Shown here in pieces: positions 25,515 through 35,216 of a stretch of DNA of 64,000 nucleotides. The notes beneath the pieces were generated by a model, which was given only the letters and a program-made list of their open reading frames with translations, ran no database searches and was not told the origin of the DNA. The DNA comes from Tenacibaculum sp. MAR_2009_124 (GTDB taxonomy: Bacteria > Bacteroidota > Bacteroidia > Flavobacteriales > Flavobacteriaceae), in assembly GCF_900105455.1 (NCBI RefSeq), contig NZ_FNSF01000001.1, positions 749,001 through 813,000 on the forward strand, given 5' to 3'. The position numbers were made by a program, and so were the translations under genes. How positions within the stretch are numbered: the first letter of the stretch is position 1; each line of letters starts with the position of its first letter.

Positions 25515-26474
25515 TTAGTTGATTAGTATTTCAATTCTTTTATTTTTTATATTATTTGATTTATATCCTTCTAAAGGCGAGGTGTCTCCTTTAGAACTTG
25601 TTTTTAGTTTTGATTTCGGAATTCCATTTTTAATAAGGTAATCAGCTAATTGGGTGGCTAATTTTAGTCCAATTGCCTTACTAGTCTCCTCATTTCTTGT
25701 TTTATTTGAATGGCCAATAATATTGACCATTTTATTTGGGTTGTTTGCTAAGTAATTTTTTAATTCAAATGCATAGGATAATAGGTTTTTGTCAGGTCTT
25801 AAAGTATTTCTACTAAAAGTGTTTTGAATTGTTTTTGTTTGAATATACTTATCAAGTGTTTTCCTTTTCTCAGCGGAAATTTCTGAATAGAAAACAGTTA
25901 TTCCTTCTGCATAGAAGCCATCATTATCATAACTGTAAGTAACTAGTGAATCTTTTATATTAAGTCTGTTTGGATTTATTCCATATTTTGTGAGTCTGTT
26001 CTTTATATATATTGCTCTAGACTCTCCAAAAGACGTTTTATTGGATAAGAATTCATTTGGTAAGTAATGACCAACAATAATTATTTCTTTTGAAGGATTA
26101 TTATTTAAGAAATTAAAAATGGAATCTTTGAAATATGAGAAGTTTTGAGGAAATAAAACTCGGGTATGTGCAGCGTTGGTAATAAATTTATGTTTGAATT
26201 TAAGATGTGTTGCCTTCCGTTGTCCTTTGCTGGATTTAACTTCTTTTTCAATACGTTCCTCTGAAATGGTAGGTTTCGAAGTTACTTCTTCTGGTTGTTT
26301 TAAAGGCTCAGAAGATTTTGCAGGTTCTTCATTTTTCTTTTTTGAAATGCTTTTTGTTACAATTTCATCAGTTGGCGTAGTGGTGTCTTCATAACGAAAA
26401 TTATGACTCTGAACAAGAAGAGCTACGGTTGCCCAACACAAAAAAACGAGAAAAGCTTTTAAAAAGTTTCTCAT
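25515..26474 (-). CDS. Protein with two OmpA-like domains
   Basis: Envelope protein, 319 aa. A signal anchor lies at about 7-22, followed by a charged Pro/Ser/Lys linker (30-90). Two OmpA_C-like units follow: one at about 105-195 (IIIVGHY, GESRAIYIKNRLTKYGINP) and one at about 215-317 (VNIIGHSN, KAIGLKLATQLADYLIKNGI, NKRIEILIN). Each has the beta-alpha-beta pattern that binds peptidoglycan. In the second unit the usual Arg of the LSxxRA motif is Lys, and the first lacks the NRRVEI end, so binding may be split or lost. It precedes the HhH gene by 16 bases. Confidence 0.8.
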   Translation of the reverse strand: MRNFLKAFLVFLCWATVALLVQSHNFRYEDTTTPTDEIVTKSISKKKNEEPAKSSEPLKQPEEVTSKPTISEERIEKEVKSSKGQRKATHLKFKHKFITNAAHTRVLFPQNFSYFKDSIFNFLNNNPSKEIIIVGHYLPNEFLSNKTSFGESRAIYIKNRLTKYGINPNRLNIKDSLVTYSYDNDGFYAEGITVFYSEISAEKRKTLDKYIQTKTIQNTFSRNTLRPDKNLLSYAFELKNYLANNPNKMVNIIGHSNKTRNEETSKAIGLKLATQLADYLIKNGIPKSKLKTSSKGDTSPLEGYKSNNIKNKRIEILIN

Positions 26475-26565
26475 AGGTAAGGGGTAATTGATTTTGTTTC
26501 TGCATTAAAAGTATAAAAATCTTTTTATTAATCAAATTATGTAGTATGATAAGCGCCATAAAATG

Positions 26566-26597
26566 AAAAAGCTTACCCCAATATGAGGTAAGCTTTT
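26566..26597 (-). terminator. Terminator of htpG
   Basis: Hairpin AAAAGCTTACC / GGTAAGCTTTT with a 9-base loop, located after the htpG stop; on the minus strand it ends in a T-run. Confidence 0.82.
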
Positions 26598-26619
26598 AAA
26601 TTATAAAGTTTTATAAGTT

Positions 26620-28530
26620 TTATTTTATCAAATCATAACTTCTCTTAATGAAGTTGGTTAACTCTTCACCGTGTAACAAGTTTTGAGATAATTTTGCTAA
26701 ATCAAAAGCTTGAGAAATTAGTTCTTTCTGCTTGTCTTCAGCTGCGTTTAAAATATCAGTAACTAATTGGTGATTTGTATTGACTACTAAATTATACATT
26801 TCAGGTAAATTACCCATTCCCATCATACCACCACCAGTAGCACTCATTTCTTTCATTCTTCTCATAAATTCAGGAACAGTAATTAAGAAAGGAGAAGCAC
26901 TCGAATCCATCGATTCTAATTGAACGGTATATGATTCTTTTGGTACAGAACCTTCAATAATTGGCTTTAGTTTATCCTTTTCTTCGTCAGATAATTTAGA
27001 TATAACAGTATCGTCTGTCTTAATTAAATTATCAACGTGATCTGAGTCAACACGAGTAAACTGAACCTTAGTATCTCCCCCTGAAGTTTCAAGTTTTTGC
27101 ATTAAATGAGAAACAATAGGAGAGTCTAATATCACTACTTCATACCCTTTAGCCTTTGCAGACTCAATATAGGCATGTTGAGCATCTTTATTTGAAGCAT
27201 AAAGAATAATGTGATTTCCGTCTTTATCTGTTTGAGTATCTTTCGTTTTTTCAACTAATTCATCAAAAGTAAAGTACTCATTATTTACGGTTGGATATAA
27301 GGCGAATTTTTTCGCTTTATCGAAAAACTTGTCTTCAGATAACATACCATACTCAATGATAACCTTTATATCATTCCATTTCTTTTCGAAATCTTCTCGA
27401 TCCTTTTTGAATAAAGAACTTAATTTATCAGCAACTTTCTTTGTAATGTATCCTGATATTTTCTTAACGGCTCCATCGGCTTGCAAGTATGAACGCGATA
27501 CATTTAAAGGAATATCTGGCGAATCAATAACACCTTTAAGCATTTGTAAAAAGTCAGGAACAATTCCTTCCACATTATCAGTTACAAAAACTTGATTTTG
27601 ATACAACTGAATTTTATCTTTCTGCATATCTAAGTTCTGACTTAGTTTAGGGAAGAATAAAATACCTGTTAAATTAAATGGATAATCAACATTTAAGTGA
27701 ATATGGAAAAGAGATTCCTCAAACTGCGTTGGATATAATTCACGATAGAAGTTGGTATAATCATCAGCTTCTAAATCCGCAGGTTTTTTAGTCCAAGCAG
27801 GATCTGTATTGTTAATAATATCGTCAACTTCAATTTGCTTATGTGGCTCCGTTGTTTCTTTTCCTTCCTCATCAGTAATTGTTTGAGGAGTAAAGTCTGG
27901 GTCATTAACTTTCTTAGTACCAAATTTGATAGGTACTTGGTTGAATCTGTTATATTTAGTTAGGAGTCCTCTTATTTTGCCTTCCTCTAAAAACTCTACA
28001 GAATCTTCAGCGATGTGTAAAATAATTTCTGTTCCACGATCAGATTTATCATGCTCTACTAAAGTATATTCAGGAGAACCATCACAAGTCCAATGAGCAG
28101 CTGTTTCTTCCTTAAATGATTTGGTAATGATTTCAACTTTATCCGCAACCATAAAGGCAGAATAAAATCCTAATCCGAAGTGACCAATTACACCAGTTTC
28201 ATTTTTATCGTCTTTATATTTTTCTAAGAACTCTTCAGCACCTGAAAAAGCAATTTGATTGATATATTTTTCAACCTCTTCGGCAGACATACCCAAGCCT
28301 TGGTCAACAATACGTAAGGTTTTGTTTTCCTTGTCTATGTTAATTTCAATCTTAGGCGCCCCATAGTCAACTTGCGCTTCCCCAATAGAAATTAAATGTT
28401 TTAGCTTTGTAGTAGCATCTGTAGCATTAGAAATAAGTTCGCGTAAAAAGATTTCATGATCAGAATACAAGAACTTTTTAATCAGAGGAAAAATGTTTTC
28501 TACCGATACATTAATATTTCCTTTACTCAT
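26620..28530 (-). CDS. htpG: Chaperone protein HtpG (Hsp90)
   Basis: ATP-dependent cytosolic chaperone, 636 aa, usual bacterial Hsp90 length. GHKL ATPase motifs are intact: LRELISNATDATTKL with the Mg-binding Asn, VDQGLGMSAEEVEKYI, and the lid-region GHFGLGFYSAFMV. The middle-domain catalytic-loop region (NVSRSYLQADGAVKKI) is present. Monocistronic, with its own terminator. No obvious heat-shock operator was seen upstream. Confidence 0.97.
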   Translation of the reverse strand: MSKGNINVSVENIFPLIKKFLYSDHEIFLRELISNATDATTKLKHLISIGEAQVDYGAPKIEINIDKENKTLRIVDQGLGMSAEEVEKYINQIAFSGAEEFLEKYKDDKNETGVIGHFGLGFYSAFMVADKVEIITKSFKEETAAHWTCDGSPEYTLVEHDKSDRGTEIILHIAEDSVEFLEEGKIRGLLTKYNRFNQVPIKFGTKKVNDPDFTPQTITDEEGKETTEPHKQIEVDDIINNTDPAWTKKPADLEADDYTNFYRELYPTQFEESLFHIHLNVDYPFNLTGILFFPKLSQNLDMQKDKIQLYQNQVFVTDNVEGIVPDFLQMLKGVIDSPDIPLNVSRSYLQADGAVKKISGYITKKVADKLSSLFKKDREDFEKKWNDIKVIIEYGMLSEDKFFDKAKKFALYPTVNNEYFTFDELVEKTKDTQTDKDGNHIILYASNKDAQHAYIESAKAKGYEVVILDSPIVSHLMQKLETSGGDTKVQFTRVDSDHVDNLIKTDDTVISKLSDEEKDKLKPIIEGSVPKESYTVQLESMDSSASPFLITVPEFMRRMKEMSATGGGMMGMGNLPEMYNLVVNTNHQLVTDILNAAEDKQKELISQAFDLAKLSQNLLHGEELTNFIKRSYDLIK

Positions 28531-28641
28531 AATTTATATATTTTATTTGATATTATTTTCTCACACAATGATTGTCAAAAAAAGTACCAAAACTAAATAA
28601 ATGACAATATGACATGTAATTAAGTCAAAAGGTTTCTTAAA

Positions 28642-28672
28642 TTGTTTTAAAAATTATAAATTGCTATTTTTG
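28642..28672 (+). promoter_or_regulatory. Promoter of the fabH homologue
   Basis: TTG at 28642-28644, a 20-base spacer and TATTTTTG at 28665-28672 match the Bacteroidota TTG-N(17-23)-TAnnTTTG promoter. The start codon is 45 bases further on. Confidence 0.65.
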
Positions 28673-28717
28673 ATAGTCAAAAATTTGCATACAAGTAAAA
28701 AAATAACATAAAAAATT

Positions 28718-29725
28718 ATGTATAGTTCAAAAATTACAGGATTGGGGTATTATGTACCCGACAACGTGGTAACCAATGATGATTTAACTCAGTGGATGGA
28801 GACAAGTGATGAATGGATTCAAGAGCGAACTGGAATTAAAGAACGTCGTTGGATTGATCCCAAAACTGGGGAGAATACTTCTTCAATGGGGGCTAAGGCC
28901 GCCGAAATAGCCATTGAAAGAGCTGGTTTAACAAAAGATGATATTGACTTTATAGTATTTGCGACTTTAAGCCCCGATATGTACTTTCCTGGAGGAGGAG
29001 TGCGCGTTCAAGATATGTTAGGAATGCCAACTATTGGAGCTTTGGATGTAAGAAATCAATGTTCTGGCTTTATTTACTCTTTATCAGTAGCGGATCAATT
29101 TATTAAGACAGGAATGTATAAGAATATTTTGGTTATTGGTTCTGAAAATCATTCTGGAGGGTTGGAAAGATCCACTAGAGGAAGAGGTGTAACTGTAATT
29201 TTTGGCGATGGGGCAGGAGCTGCTGTTTTATCTCGATGTGAGGAGGAAGGAAAGGGAATTTTATCATCTCATTTACATTCTGAAGGAAAGCATGCAAAAG
29301 AGTTAGCTTTAGAAGGGCCATCTACAGGTAGATGGGTTCCTGAAATTATGGAAAGTAATGATCCTGAAGATGTTTCTTATTATCCTTATATGAATGGTCA
29401 GTTTGTTTTTAAACATGCCGTTGTTAGATTTTCTGAAGCTATTGTTGAAGGACTTCAAGCGAATAATTTACAGAAAGAAGACATTGATATGTTGATTCCG
29501 CATCAGGCAAATTTACGCATAGCGCAATTTATACAGAAAAAATTCCAGTTATCTGATGATAAGGTGTTTAATAATATTCAAAAGTATGGAAATACTACTG
29601 CAGCTTCGGTTATTATTGCTCTTACTGAAGCTTGGGAAAATGGAAAGGTGAATGATGGAGATTTAGTAGTACTAGCCGCTTTTGGTAGTGGATTCACTTG
29701 GGGATCTGTAGTGATACGTTGGTAA
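28718..29725 (+). CDS. 3-oxoacyl-ACP synthase III family protein
   Basis: Thiolase-fold condensing enzyme of the KAS III/FabH family, 335 aa. The catalytic triad is visible: C115 (DVRNQCSGF), H262 (IPHQANLRI) and N292 (KYGNTTAAS). It could start fatty-acid synthesis or a related ketide pathway. The protein is somewhat different from housekeeping FabH at the N-terminus (MYSSKITGLGYYVPDNVVTN), and many Flavobacteriaceae have two copies, so a symbol is not assigned. Monocistronic between a strong promoter and a terminator. Confidence 0.9.
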   Translation: MYSSKITGLGYYVPDNVVTNDDLTQWMETSDEWIQERTGIKERRWIDPKTGENTSSMGAKAAEIAIERAGLTKDDIDFIVFATLSPDMYFPGGGVRVQDMLGMPTIGALDVRNQCSGFIYSLSVADQFIKTGMYKNILVIGSENHSGGLERSTRGRGVTVIFGDGAGAAVLSRCEEEGKGILSSHLHSEGKHAKELALEGPSTGRWVPEIMESNDPEDVSYYPYMNGQFVFKHAVVRFSEAIVEGLQANNLQKEDIDMLIPHQANLRIAQFIQKKFQLSDDKVFNNIQKYGNTTAASVIIALTEAWENGKVNDGDLVVLAAFGSGFTWGSVVIRW

Positions 29726-29751
29726 GAAAATATAAAAAAACTAATAAAAAA

Positions 29752-29788
29752 CAACCCGAAGAAAACTATTTCTTCGGGTTGTTTTTTT
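29752..29788. terminator. Bidirectional terminator
   Basis: 13-bp stem CAACCCGAAGAAA / TTTCTTCGGGTTG with a 4-base loop, then a T-run. It terminates the fabH homologue; on the other strand it follows the barrel receptor gene. Confidence 0.9.
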
Positions 29789-32177
29789 AGAAGAGACCTC
29801 CCTGAGACTCACTATCATCTCGTTCTTTTCTCGATCTTGTTTTTCCTTTTGAACTTCCAAAAGCATAACTAAAACCTAGATAAACGCTGTCATTTTCTAG
29901 ATCGTAACTACCATTTTGAGGAAATGGATTACCTGAAAAATATTGAAAATTCATACCATTGAAGATATCCGATCCTCGTAAGGAAATTTTACCTTTATCA
30001 TCTAAAATACTTAAGCTTGCTCCAATATCAACTGTTGTATAAGGCTGTATTTCGAATTGAATATTTCTTTTTCTTCCTCTATGATTAATAATTAACTGAG
30101 CATTGAAATTATTATTTACTTTGAAGTTGTTTCTTAACACTGTTTTAAAATAAGTGTTTTTAACAGATTCCATTGAACCATTAATGATTCCCTCAGATTG
30201 CTGAATATAGGTTTCTATTGAAGGGAAAACATTCCACCATTTATAAATCTTATAGCTAGCAGAGAGTTCAGCTCCGTAATTATCTGCAAAATCATAATTG
30301 TCAAAAGACAAAATTTGGATGTCAGGGTTTACATCACTTTCTTGAACGGTTCTTCCAATTCGATTGGAAAGTCTTCTATAAAAAGTTCCGATTGTAATGT
30401 ATCCTTTCGAAATTGTTTTTGTATAATTTATCTCAAGAGAATTGGTAAACTGTAGATTTAAATTTTGATTTCCTTGTGAGGTAGTTAATGGGGATACCCA
30501 TTCTTGAATTGGTGTTACTTGAGAAAACGCAGGTCGTTCTACACGTCTACTATATGCAAGTTGAATATTATCCTTGTCTGATATAGAATATGATGCAAAT
30601 ATGGACGGATAGATATTAAATTCTTTATCGGAATAAGGAACATTCATTACTTGTTGTGTATTGGAGAATGATCCATGAACATTGTATTGTTCGAAACGCA
30701 AGCCAGCTTGTACTGATAGATTTTTAAATTCTTTATTTAAATTAAAATAAGCCGAATATATAAAACGATCATAATTAAAGTCAGTATTCCCTCTAGGGAC
30801 AATAGTAATAGGAGAACCAACTTCTATTTCTTGATTAGTGTTTATACTATTATGCATTAATTGACTCCTATATTCAAGTCCTGTTTCAAGTTTTATGCTG
30901 TCAAAAATGTTTTTTTCAAAATCTAAATTAATAAGCCATGATCTTCGAGTATCATCTATATCATTGGAGTAGTCATAGAGTCTATTATTTGAGTCTTGTG
31001 GAAATCTATTTATTGATTCTTCAGGATTTTTATTAACGCTATAATTGGTCTCTAATTCAATACTTCCACCTTTTTCCAACTGATGTTTATAATCGATATT
31101 GTAAATTCTTTCGGAAGCGTTATAATTAGAAAGGTTGGGAGTATATAAGGTTTCATTATCAGACTTAAAAATGGCATCATTACTCAATGAGTTATCACTA
31201 AACGTTTGATAAGTATATATAGAAAAAGTATTTTTTTTATTCAAAAATATATCAGCACCCAATCTAAATGTATGATCATCATAATCATATAGAAAGTCGA
31301 AATCTTGTGTTAAAAATTTATCGACCCTTTCTAGACGCTGCACGGTTTTATATTTTCCAAAATAACTACTGTAATTTCCAAAGAAATTAATGGATCCAGT
31401 ATTGTAATTTAAATCAATAGTACTATTTGGTCTAGTATATTTACTGTGTTCCAGTCCAACCATTATGGAGCCATTAAATCCAGAATTGGTGTTTTTTTTC
31501 AAGACAAAATTTATAATACCACTCATTCCTTCGGGATTATATTTAGCAGAAGGAGTCGTAATGATTTCAATTTGCTTTAATAGAGCAGAAGGAGTTTGCC
31601 TTAAAAGTTGAGTAGGGTTCATATTAGAGGGTTTCCCATTAATTAAAATTCTTACATTTTCATTCCCTCTTAAGCTAATGCTGCCAGATTGTACATCAAC
31701 ATCTACTGATGGAGCGTTTTGTAAAACCTGCAAGGCATTGGCTCCTGTTGCGGCAATATCTTTACCAACATTAATAATTTTTCGATCTATTTTTTGAACG
31801 ATATAAGTTTCGTCATTTTTAACTGTAATACCATCAAGTACAATATTACTTTCTTTTAAATATAACTTTTTTAGTAATAGTTTAGGGGTTGCTTTTGATA
31901 AGCTAACGTTTTTAATTAACGGATCATATCCCATAAATTGAACATCCAATATATAGGTTCCAAGAGGAATTTTTTTCAAAGAAAATTTTCCAGCTTTATT
32001 TGATACCGATCCAGATATAATTTTTCCCTCTTCAGACTTAAGCGTTACACTTGCGAAGGGAATAGCGATTTGTTTTGATTGTTCATATACATAACCATGG
32101 ATTTCGCCAAAGTTTTTCTTTTGAGCAACAAGTTTAAATACACAAAGACATAGAAATAGTAGTAATAGTCTTTTCAT
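29787..32177 (-). CDS. Outer-membrane beta-barrel receptor, TonB-dependent-like (copy 1)
   Basis: Outer-membrane protein, 796 aa. Signal peptide 1-18, CarboxypepD_reg domain at about 25-105 (YVYEQSKQIAIPFASVTL), then a plug (about 120-230; ISLRGNENVRILINGKPS, EIITTPSAKYNPEGMSGIINF as parts) and a C-terminal OMP_b-brl_3 barrel. It lacks a SusD partner, so nutrient import through a Sus pair is unlikely; metal or siderophore traffic, or T9SS-linked export, is possible. It shares architecture and motifs with the adjacent 797-aa gene at 32360-34753, so the two are a tandem pair. Confidence 0.88.
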   Translation of the reverse strand: MKRLLLLFLCLCVFKLVAQKKNFGEIHGYVYEQSKQIAIPFASVTLKSEEGKIISGSVSNKAGKFSLKKIPLGTYILDVQFMGYDPLIKNVSLSKATPKLLLKKLYLKESNIVLDGITVKNDETYIVQKIDRKIINVGKDIAATGANALQVLQNAPSVDVDVQSGSISLRGNENVRILINGKPSNMNPTQLLRQTPSALLKQIEIITTPSAKYNPEGMSGIINFVLKKNTNSGFNGSIMVGLEHSKYTRPNSTIDLNYNTGSINFFGNYSSYFGKYKTVQRLERVDKFLTQDFDFLYDYDDHTFRLGADIFLNKKNTFSIYTYQTFSDNSLSNDAIFKSDNETLYTPNLSNYNASERIYNIDYKHQLEKGGSIELETNYSVNKNPEESINRFPQDSNNRLYDYSNDIDDTRRSWLINLDFEKNIFDSIKLETGLEYRSQLMHNSINTNQEIEVGSPITIVPRGNTDFNYDRFIYSAYFNLNKEFKNLSVQAGLRFEQYNVHGSFSNTQQVMNVPYSDKEFNIYPSIFASYSISDKDNIQLAYSRRVERPAFSQVTPIQEWVSPLTTSQGNQNLNLQFTNSLEINYTKTISKGYITIGTFYRRLSNRIGRTVQESDVNPDIQILSFDNYDFADNYGAELSASYKIYKWWNVFPSIETYIQQSEGIINGSMESVKNTYFKTVLRNNFKVNNNFNAQLIINHRGRKRNIQFEIQPYTTVDIGASLSILDDKGKISLRGSDIFNGMNFQYFSGNPFPQNGSYDLENDSVYLGFSYAFGSSKGKTRSRKERDDSESQGGLF

Positions 32178-32304
32178 TTTAGGATAGCTAGTAAATAGTA
32201 CACTTATTATAAATAGTATAGGAGATATTATTAATATCTTTTGTAGTATATAGCCGAATGATACATTCCTTTTTAATTAACAGAATGTAGTACAATAATA
32301 AAAA

Positions 32305-32338
32305 AAAAACTCCAGATAAATAAATATCTGGAGTTTTT
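32305..32338 (-). terminator. Terminator of barrel receptor copy 2
   Basis: 14-bp stem AAAAACTCCAGATA / TATCTGGAGTTTTT with a 6-base loop. On the minus strand it follows the stop of the gene at 32360 and ends in a long T-run. Confidence 0.85.
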
Positions 32339-32359
32339 CTGTACGAGTGTTACGTTTTA

Positions 32360-34753
32360 CTACATAAAACCACCACCGCCTTGTTTTTCATTATCATCTC
32401 TTTTTCTTCTAGCTTTAGCACGGTTTTTACCTCCACCAAATCTATAGTTAAATCCAATATATGAAGTTCTACTTTCCCATTTAAATCTACCATTTTGGGT
32501 AAATGGATTTTCTGATTGAAATTGGAATCTCATCGTATTGAATATGTCATTGACTCTAAAAGTAATATTCCCTTTTCCTTTTAATACTGCATAACTAGCT
32601 CCTATATTAATCATTCTCATTGGAGCTACTTTCCATTGAATATCTTCAACTTCGCCTCTATACATGGCAAATAATTGGAAACGTAGGTTTTTCGTAGCTG
32701 TAAAGCTATTGCTAATTCTAGCGTTAAAAACTTCGTTTTGTACTTCTAGCCTTGGAGCATTTGGAATACTTAAGTCGGCGGTACCAAATTGCTTCTGAGA
32801 ATAAAAATCCATACTAGCATTAGCTCTCCACCATTTGGCAATTTTATAACTAGCAGAAAGCTCAAGTCCGTAAGCATCTGTATCGTCAAAGTTTTGGAAT
32901 GATAAGATTTGACGAACATCACTTGGGTCACTTGGATCTTTATAAGTAACTCTTGAAATTACATCGTTAACATTTCTATAAAAACTACCAAAAGTAATAG
33001 ATCCTCCTTTTATTTTTCGGGTATAGTTAAACTCAATTGAATTCGTGAATTGAGGTAGCAAATCTGGATTACCAATGGAAGTAATAAGAGGAGTACTGAA
33101 TTCTCTAATAGGGTTTACTTGTTGTATGTTAGGTCTATCAACTCTTTTACTATAGCTCAATTGAAATTGATTTTTTTCAGAAGGGTTATAAGTAAAGAAG
33201 GCAGATGGATATATAGTAAAAATGTCATCTGTCACTGTTTCACTAGGCAACGTTTCTTGATTAAAAGCTCCATCGATATTGTATTGTTCTAATCTAGCAC
33301 CCAATTGCATGCTTAACTTACCAAATTGGTGTCCATAATTTACATATGCCGAATATATATTTCTGTCATATGAAAAAGATGAATTGTTAAACCCCGTTTG
33401 ATTGGTGATGTTGGTGTTATCCGCATTATTTTCACGATACTCTAAACCTATTTCTAATTTACCATTTTCAGAAACTGGGTTGGTATAATCAAGGTTAATT
33501 AGTGTGTTCGATCGATTATTAAAAATATCATTAAAATAATTTAAAGAACCATCACTAGGGTTAATTAAGTCGTTGTTAAATAAGTCTTGTGGAGTATCAT
33601 TTTTTGAGTAAGTAGCTTCAAACTCAATATTGTGACCTTTCTTTTCAAAATCACACTTATAGTTTATGTTATAGGTTTGATCTTTACTATCAGATAAATT
33701 TGAGTTAGGAGCGTGATTTATTATAACCCCATTATTATCGGTAACTTCAACTCGTCCATTAGCATTATTTTCGAACCAATTTTGAGTCGTATAAAATGAT
33801 AATGTATTCTTATCGTTTAGATAAATATCCGCTCCAAATTTTACTAAATGAGACTCGTTGTCATTAACAAAAATAAAATCTTGGTAGTTCGTTCCTGATC
33901 TGTTTACAAAACCAAAGTTATAACGATCTCCTCCGTTGAATCCGTAATTACCGAAAAAGTTTACTTTTCCTGTTTTATAGTTCATGTTTGTTGAAGCATT
34001 ATATCGAACGTAGTGTCCGGCTTCAATACCAGTATTTATAGAACCATTGAACCCCATATTCGCATTCTTATTCAAGATAATATTGATAATTCCACTCATC
34101 CCTTCTGGATTGTATTTAGCCGAAGGATTGGTAATTAACTCTACACTTTTAATAGATGAAGAAGGAAGTTGTTTTAATAGTTGAGATGCAGGTACATTTG
34201 TTGGTTTACCATCAACTAAAACTCTAACATTTTCATTTCCTCTTAAACTAATATCTCCAGTTTGACTATCAACACTAACAGATTGCACATTGTTTAATAA
34301 TTCTGATGCAGTTGCTCCGGCAGAAGTAAGGTCTTTACCTACATTAATAACTTTTCTGTCAATTTTTTGAGTAACTGTAGAAGTTTCTGCTCGTACTTCA
34401 ACTTCTTCTAGGGTTGTAGAATCTTCTTCTAGCTGTATAGTTTCTAGTTGAATGTTTTTATTTTTTTTACTAACAGTAATGGATTTAGTATACGTTTTAT
34501 AGCCAATAAATTGAACTTCTAATATACTGTTTCCATTGGGAATGTTTTTTATAAGAAAGGCACCGTTTTCGTTTGTTATACCACCAGTTATTAATTTTTT
34601 GGCAGCATCTTTGATAATAATGTTTACATAAGGTAAAGGTTCTTTGGTCATTTTGTCAATAACCTTTCCCGAGAGAACTCCTGGTTTTGGTAAATCATTT
34701 CCGTAGGAGAATAAAGTCATAAAGGTTAAAAAAAATAGTAATAATTTTCTCAT
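32360..34753 (-). CDS. Outer-membrane beta-barrel receptor, TonB-dependent-like (copy 2)
   Basis: 797-aa paralogue of the gene at 29787. It has a signal peptide, a CarboxypepD_reg domain (about 22-110; GKVIDKMTKEPLPYVNI), a plug with QKIDRKVINVGKDLTSAGA, ISLRGNENVRVLVDGKPT and KSVELITNPSAKYNPEGMSG, and an outer-membrane barrel ending in a basic/Gly tail (RKRDDNEKQGGGGFM). The barrel is divergent from copy 1 while the plug is strongly conserved, which fits paralogues with different ligands. Its own terminator separates it from copy 1. No SusD gene is nearby. Confidence 0.88.
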   Translation of the reverse strand: MRKLLLFFLTFMTLFSYGNDLPKPGVLSGKVIDKMTKEPLPYVNIIIKDAAKKLITGGITNENGAFLIKNIPNGNSILEVQFIGYKTYTKSITVSKKNKNIQLETIQLEEDSTTLEEVEVRAETSTVTQKIDRKVINVGKDLTSAGATASELLNNVQSVSVDSQTGDISLRGNENVRVLVDGKPTNVPASQLLKQLPSSSIKSVELITNPSAKYNPEGMSGIINIILNKNANMGFNGSINTGIEAGHYVRYNASTNMNYKTGKVNFFGNYGFNGGDRYNFGFVNRSGTNYQDFIFVNDNESHLVKFGADIYLNDKNTLSFYTTQNWFENNANGRVEVTDNNGVIINHAPNSNLSDSKDQTYNINYKCDFEKKGHNIEFEATYSKNDTPQDLFNNDLINPSDGSLNYFNDIFNNRSNTLINLDYTNPVSENGKLEIGLEYRENNADNTNITNQTGFNNSSFSYDRNIYSAYVNYGHQFGKLSMQLGARLEQYNIDGAFNQETLPSETVTDDIFTIYPSAFFTYNPSEKNQFQLSYSKRVDRPNIQQVNPIREFSTPLITSIGNPDLLPQFTNSIEFNYTRKIKGGSITFGSFYRNVNDVISRVTYKDPSDPSDVRQILSFQNFDDTDAYGLELSASYKIAKWWRANASMDFYSQKQFGTADLSIPNAPRLEVQNEVFNARISNSFTATKNLRFQLFAMYRGEVEDIQWKVAPMRMINIGASYAVLKGKGNITFRVNDIFNTMRFQFQSENPFTQNGRFKWESRTSYIGFNYRFGGGKNRAKARRKRDDNEKQGGGGFM

Positions 34754-34801
34754 TTCGTAAGTTTTTGAATTGTCTTAATAATTAATAGACATTGGAAGCT
34801 G

Positions 34802-34809
34802 TACTTTTG
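34802..34809 (+). promoter_or_regulatory. Putative -7 element for CoA-binding protein
   Basis: TACTTTTG matches TAnnTTTG, 37 bases before the ATG at 34847. No well-spaced TTG -33 element was found. Confidence 0.35.
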
Positions 34810-34846
34810 TTACTAGAATACATTACTTTAACGTATAATTAACAAT

Positions 34847-35212
34847 ATGAAAAAAACGACACTAGTGATAGGTGCATCTTTAAATGAATCGAGATATTCG
34901 AACAAAGCGATTAGATTACTTGTTGAAAATGAAATCAATACCTTGGCTATCGGAATCAAGGAAGGAGAAGTTTCTGACGTTCATATTTGTGTAGAAAAAG
35001 AATTGTTTGAAAATATTGATACAGTAACTTTATACATTAATCCTATTATACAAAAAGGTTATTACGATTATATTTTGAGTTTAAAACCTGTTAGAGTTAT
35101 TTTTAATCCAGGAACAGAGAATAATGAATTCATAGAGATTTTGAAATCAAATAATATCCTTGTGGAAGAAGCTTGTACTTTGGTGTTGTTATCCACTAAT
35201 CAATATAATTAA
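34847..35212 (+). CDS. CoA-binding domain protein
   Basis: Single Rossmann-like CoA_binding domain, 121 aa, of the YccU type. The characteristic start KTTLVIGASLNESRYSNKA holds the glycine-rich loop and the RYS motif, and the end has FNPGTEN. Function is not established; homologues bind CoA and are often free-standing. The next gene follows after 4 bases if the ATG at 35217 is used. Confidence 0.86.
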   Translation: MKKTTLVIGASLNESRYSNKAIRLLVENEINTLAIGIKEGEVSDVHICVEKELFENIDTVTLYINPIIQKGYYDYILSLKPVRVIFNPGTENNEFIEILKSNNILVEEACTLVLLSTNQYN

Positions 35213-35216
35213 GCTT

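Noticed and set aside
28531..28620. Heat-shock operator upstream of htpG
   Set aside because: A TAGTTTTG-like word occurs on the minus strand, but no CIRCE-like inverted repeat and no spaced -33 element were found.
35160..35216. Longer start for the gene at 35217
   Set aside because: It would overlap the CoA-binding gene by 53 bases and give an odd, cysteine-rich N-terminus; ATG 35217 is sufficient.
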